5,743 nt of DNA, taken from the NCBI GenBank assembly GCA_026395655.1, contig JAPLYJ010000019.1:1-5743 (forward strand), given 5' to 3'. The notes below the pieces were generated by a model that was not told the DNA's origin, ran no database searches, and saw only the letters and a program-made list of their open reading frames with translations. Position 1 is the stretch's first letter; every line of letters starts with the position of its first letter. This DNA comes from Candidatus Parcubacteria bacterium (lineage in GTDB: Bacteria; Patescibacteriota; Minisyncoccia; UBA6257; JAPLYJ01). Made by a program: the position numbers and the translations under genes. Of this stretch, positions 4,891 to 5,743 are shown one piece after another.

Positions 4891-5316
4891 CATTATGCTC
4901 CAGAACATCAACTTCCCAACCCCAATTTTTAAAATAATTACTCTTACTGTCACAGGTTTTTTTCTCCCAACCGTTGCCGTAAGTGCATAAGTCTTTCCTT
5001 TTTTAAGGAGCGCATTCTTTTTTCTATTTATTCTCATTTCTATATCCCGTTCTTCGTTTATAAATGTAGCATTTTTAATTGTTGGAATTGCAAGAGGAAA
5101 AAGTATCAATTTATAAATCTTTTCGCTGACATTGCGAGGTGTCCCATCGTGACCATAAAGAAGATGATGAAACCCTCGTGCATTAAAAATTACTTTTTCA
5201 TTCAAAATTGGACAATATATACTCCCAATACTATCATAAATTTGACGTGTACTAGTTATAAGAGTTTTACAATAATCAATAGAACCTTGATTTACCTGTG
5301 ATTTGCTTATAGGCAT
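4882..5316 (-). CDS. Putative BECR-fold (RelE/barnase-like) nuclease-type protein
   Basis: The protein has 144 residues and no signal peptide or membrane segment. The recognisable block is YCPILNEKVIFNARGFHHLLYG (34-55), then a helix with R61 and a P74-L-A-I-P segment. A basic stretch (R95-K108) follows, then the strands YALTATVGRKKPVTVRVIILKIG and a final LMFWSIM. The layout of a 'pattern H-H' helix, conserved basic residues and an end resembling h-Y-S-V-M recalls the phage-related barnase/EndoU/colicin-E5/RelE-like (PBECR) families, which include RNases and toxins. I infer the similarity by eye; catalytic residues are not established. No antitoxin-like gene adjoins it. The stop codon sits in the T-tract of the neighbouring terminator. 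The ATG at 5316 is chosen because an upstream in-frame ATG (5337) meets a stop at once. Confidence 0.65.
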   Translation of the reverse strand: MPISKSQVNQGSIDYCKTLITSTRQIYDSIGSIYCPILNEKVIFNARGFHHLLYGHDGTPRNVSEKIYKLILFPLAIPTIKNATFINEERDIEMRINRKKNALLKKGKTYALTATVGRKKPVTVRVIILKIGVGKLMFWSIMKN

Positions 5317-5347
5317 ATGTTATATATTTTGCCCCATGCTGTACAAC

Positions 5348-5375
5348 ATTATATTCAAAATTTTAATAATGTAAA
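5348..5375 (-). promoter_or_regulatory. Candidate promoter for the BECR-like gene
   Basis: On the minus strand TTTACA (5375-5370) and TATAAT (5353-5348) are spaced by 16 bases. The start would fall near 5341, giving a leader of about 25 bases to the ATG at 5316. A GGGG run in the leader is too far from the ATG to be a normal ribosome-binding site. Confidence 0.5.
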
Positions 5376-5382
5376 TGTGGAT

Positions 5383-5411
5383 TTGCTATCTACAGTTATT
5401 TATATTATAAT
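5383..5411 (+). promoter_or_regulatory. Candidate promoter for the SWIB gene
   Basis: TTGCTA (5383-5388) and a perfect TATAAT (5406-5411) are spaced by 17 bases. The start near 5418 gives a leader of about 50 bases, the longest mRNA leader in the window, with no Shine-Dalgarno sequence before the ATG at 5469. It is divergent from, and close to, the promoter of the 4882-5316 gene. Confidence 0.5.
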
Positions 5412-5468
5412 TCCCTTGTAATAAAAGGTCGTTAATGTTAGTCTAATCTAAATAAATTAATAAAAAAT

Positions 5469-5726
5469 ATGGCACAAAAAAGCAATTCTGCGTTTATGAA
5501 ACCAATGACCATTAGTGCGGAGCTAGCAGCAGTAGTTGGTAAAGGTCCCATGCCTAGATCAGAAGTTGTTAAAAGCCTCTGGATATATATCAAAAAGAAT
5601 AATCTTCAGGATCCAAAGAAAAAACGAAATATCATTGCTGACGAGAATTTAAAAAAGGTATTTGGTGGAAAAGCAGTTGTTGATATGTTTGAAATGACAA
5701 AACTTGTTTCCAAACATCTTACATAA
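5469..5726 (+). CDS. Stand-alone SWIB/MDM2-domain protein
   Basis: The protein has 85 residues, almost all of it one SWIB domain (about 9-84): FMKPMTISAELAAVVG, then PMPRSEVVKSLWIYIKKNNLQDP (28-50), and I-I-A-D-E-N-L-K-K-V-F-G (55-66) with a closing helix. The W-x-Y-I-K-x-N-N-L-Q-D-P motif and the D-E-x-L-x-x-x-F segment are diagnostic. SWIB domains are best known from eukaryotic SWI/SNF chromatin complexes and from chlamydial proteins (stand-alone or fused to topoisomerase I); stand-alone copies also occur in other bacteria. A role in nucleoid or DNA-topology-associated protein contacts is plausible but unproven. The protein is basic overall. No terminator is visible in the 17 bases that remain. 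Confidence 0.93.
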   Translation: MAQKSNSAFMKPMTISAELAAVVGKGPMPRSEVVKSLWIYIKKNNLQDPKKKRNIIADENLKKVFGGKAVVDMFEMTKLVSKHLT

Positions 5727-5743
5727 TAGCTTTTAGATGAAAT

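Noticed and set aside
1..5743. DGR template repeat or reverse transcriptase, and CRISPR array
   Set aside because: I looked for an A-rich near-copy of 2609-2722 and for reverse-transcriptase motifs and found none in the window; no regularly spaced palindromic repeats are present.
656..5743. Alternative genetic code with TGA read as Gly (SR1/Gracilibacteria)
   Set aside because: TGA ends the potassium channel gene and the transposase at their expected C-termini, and no gene here carries in-frame TGA.

Overview
The window is AT-rich (roughly one third G+C) with small, mostly single-domain genes, short gaps and almost no recognisable Shine-Dalgarno sequences. It carries a stand-alone SWIB-domain protein, DUF1566-type exported proteins, CY-repeat membrane proteins and a BECR-like protein with the motif GFHHLLYG. 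Together these point to a Patescibacteria (CPR) genome; this is inference from gene content, not a taxonomic assignment. TGA is used as a stop (two genes), so the recoded genetic code of SR1/Gracilibacteria is unlikely.

Layout. Bases 1-138 are the right end of an IS30-family insertion sequence. It ends inside, and truncates, a minus-strand gene (93-590) for a membrane-anchored protein with hendecad coiled-coil repeats and CY repeats. Next on the minus strand come a minimal two-TM potassium channel (656-955) and a probable two-gene operon: an exported DUF1566 protein (2606-3271) followed 20 bp later by a HEAT-like-repeat protein with a degenerate kinase/APH-like C-terminus (1008-2585). A further minus-strand membrane-anchored protein of unknown function (3424-4146) precedes a divergent Nudix hydrolase (4275-4742, plus). 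After the Nudix gene lies what looks like an undescribed small RNA gene (about 4787-4885): a consensus sigma-70-type promoter, a compact three-way-junction fold that begins at the predicted start site, and an intrinsic terminator. The window closes with a minus-strand BECR/RelE-like protein (4882-5316) and, divergently, a SWIB-domain protein (5469-5726).

How it works together. Most genes appear to be separate small transcription units with their own TATAAT boxes. Three of these (upstream of 3271, 4146 and 4275) are extended -10 elements of the form TGNTATAAT, and predicted leaders are often very short. The DUF1566 and HEAT/kinase-like pair is the only likely operon. The DUF1566 gene ends in a lectin-like segment with a GC-rich tail resembling diversity-generating-retroelement targets, but no reverse transcriptase or template repeat lies in this window. 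No stretch longer than about 300 bases lacks a gene; the largest gaps (3272-3423, 4743-4881, 5317-5468) hold promoters, a short direct repeat and the candidate RNA.
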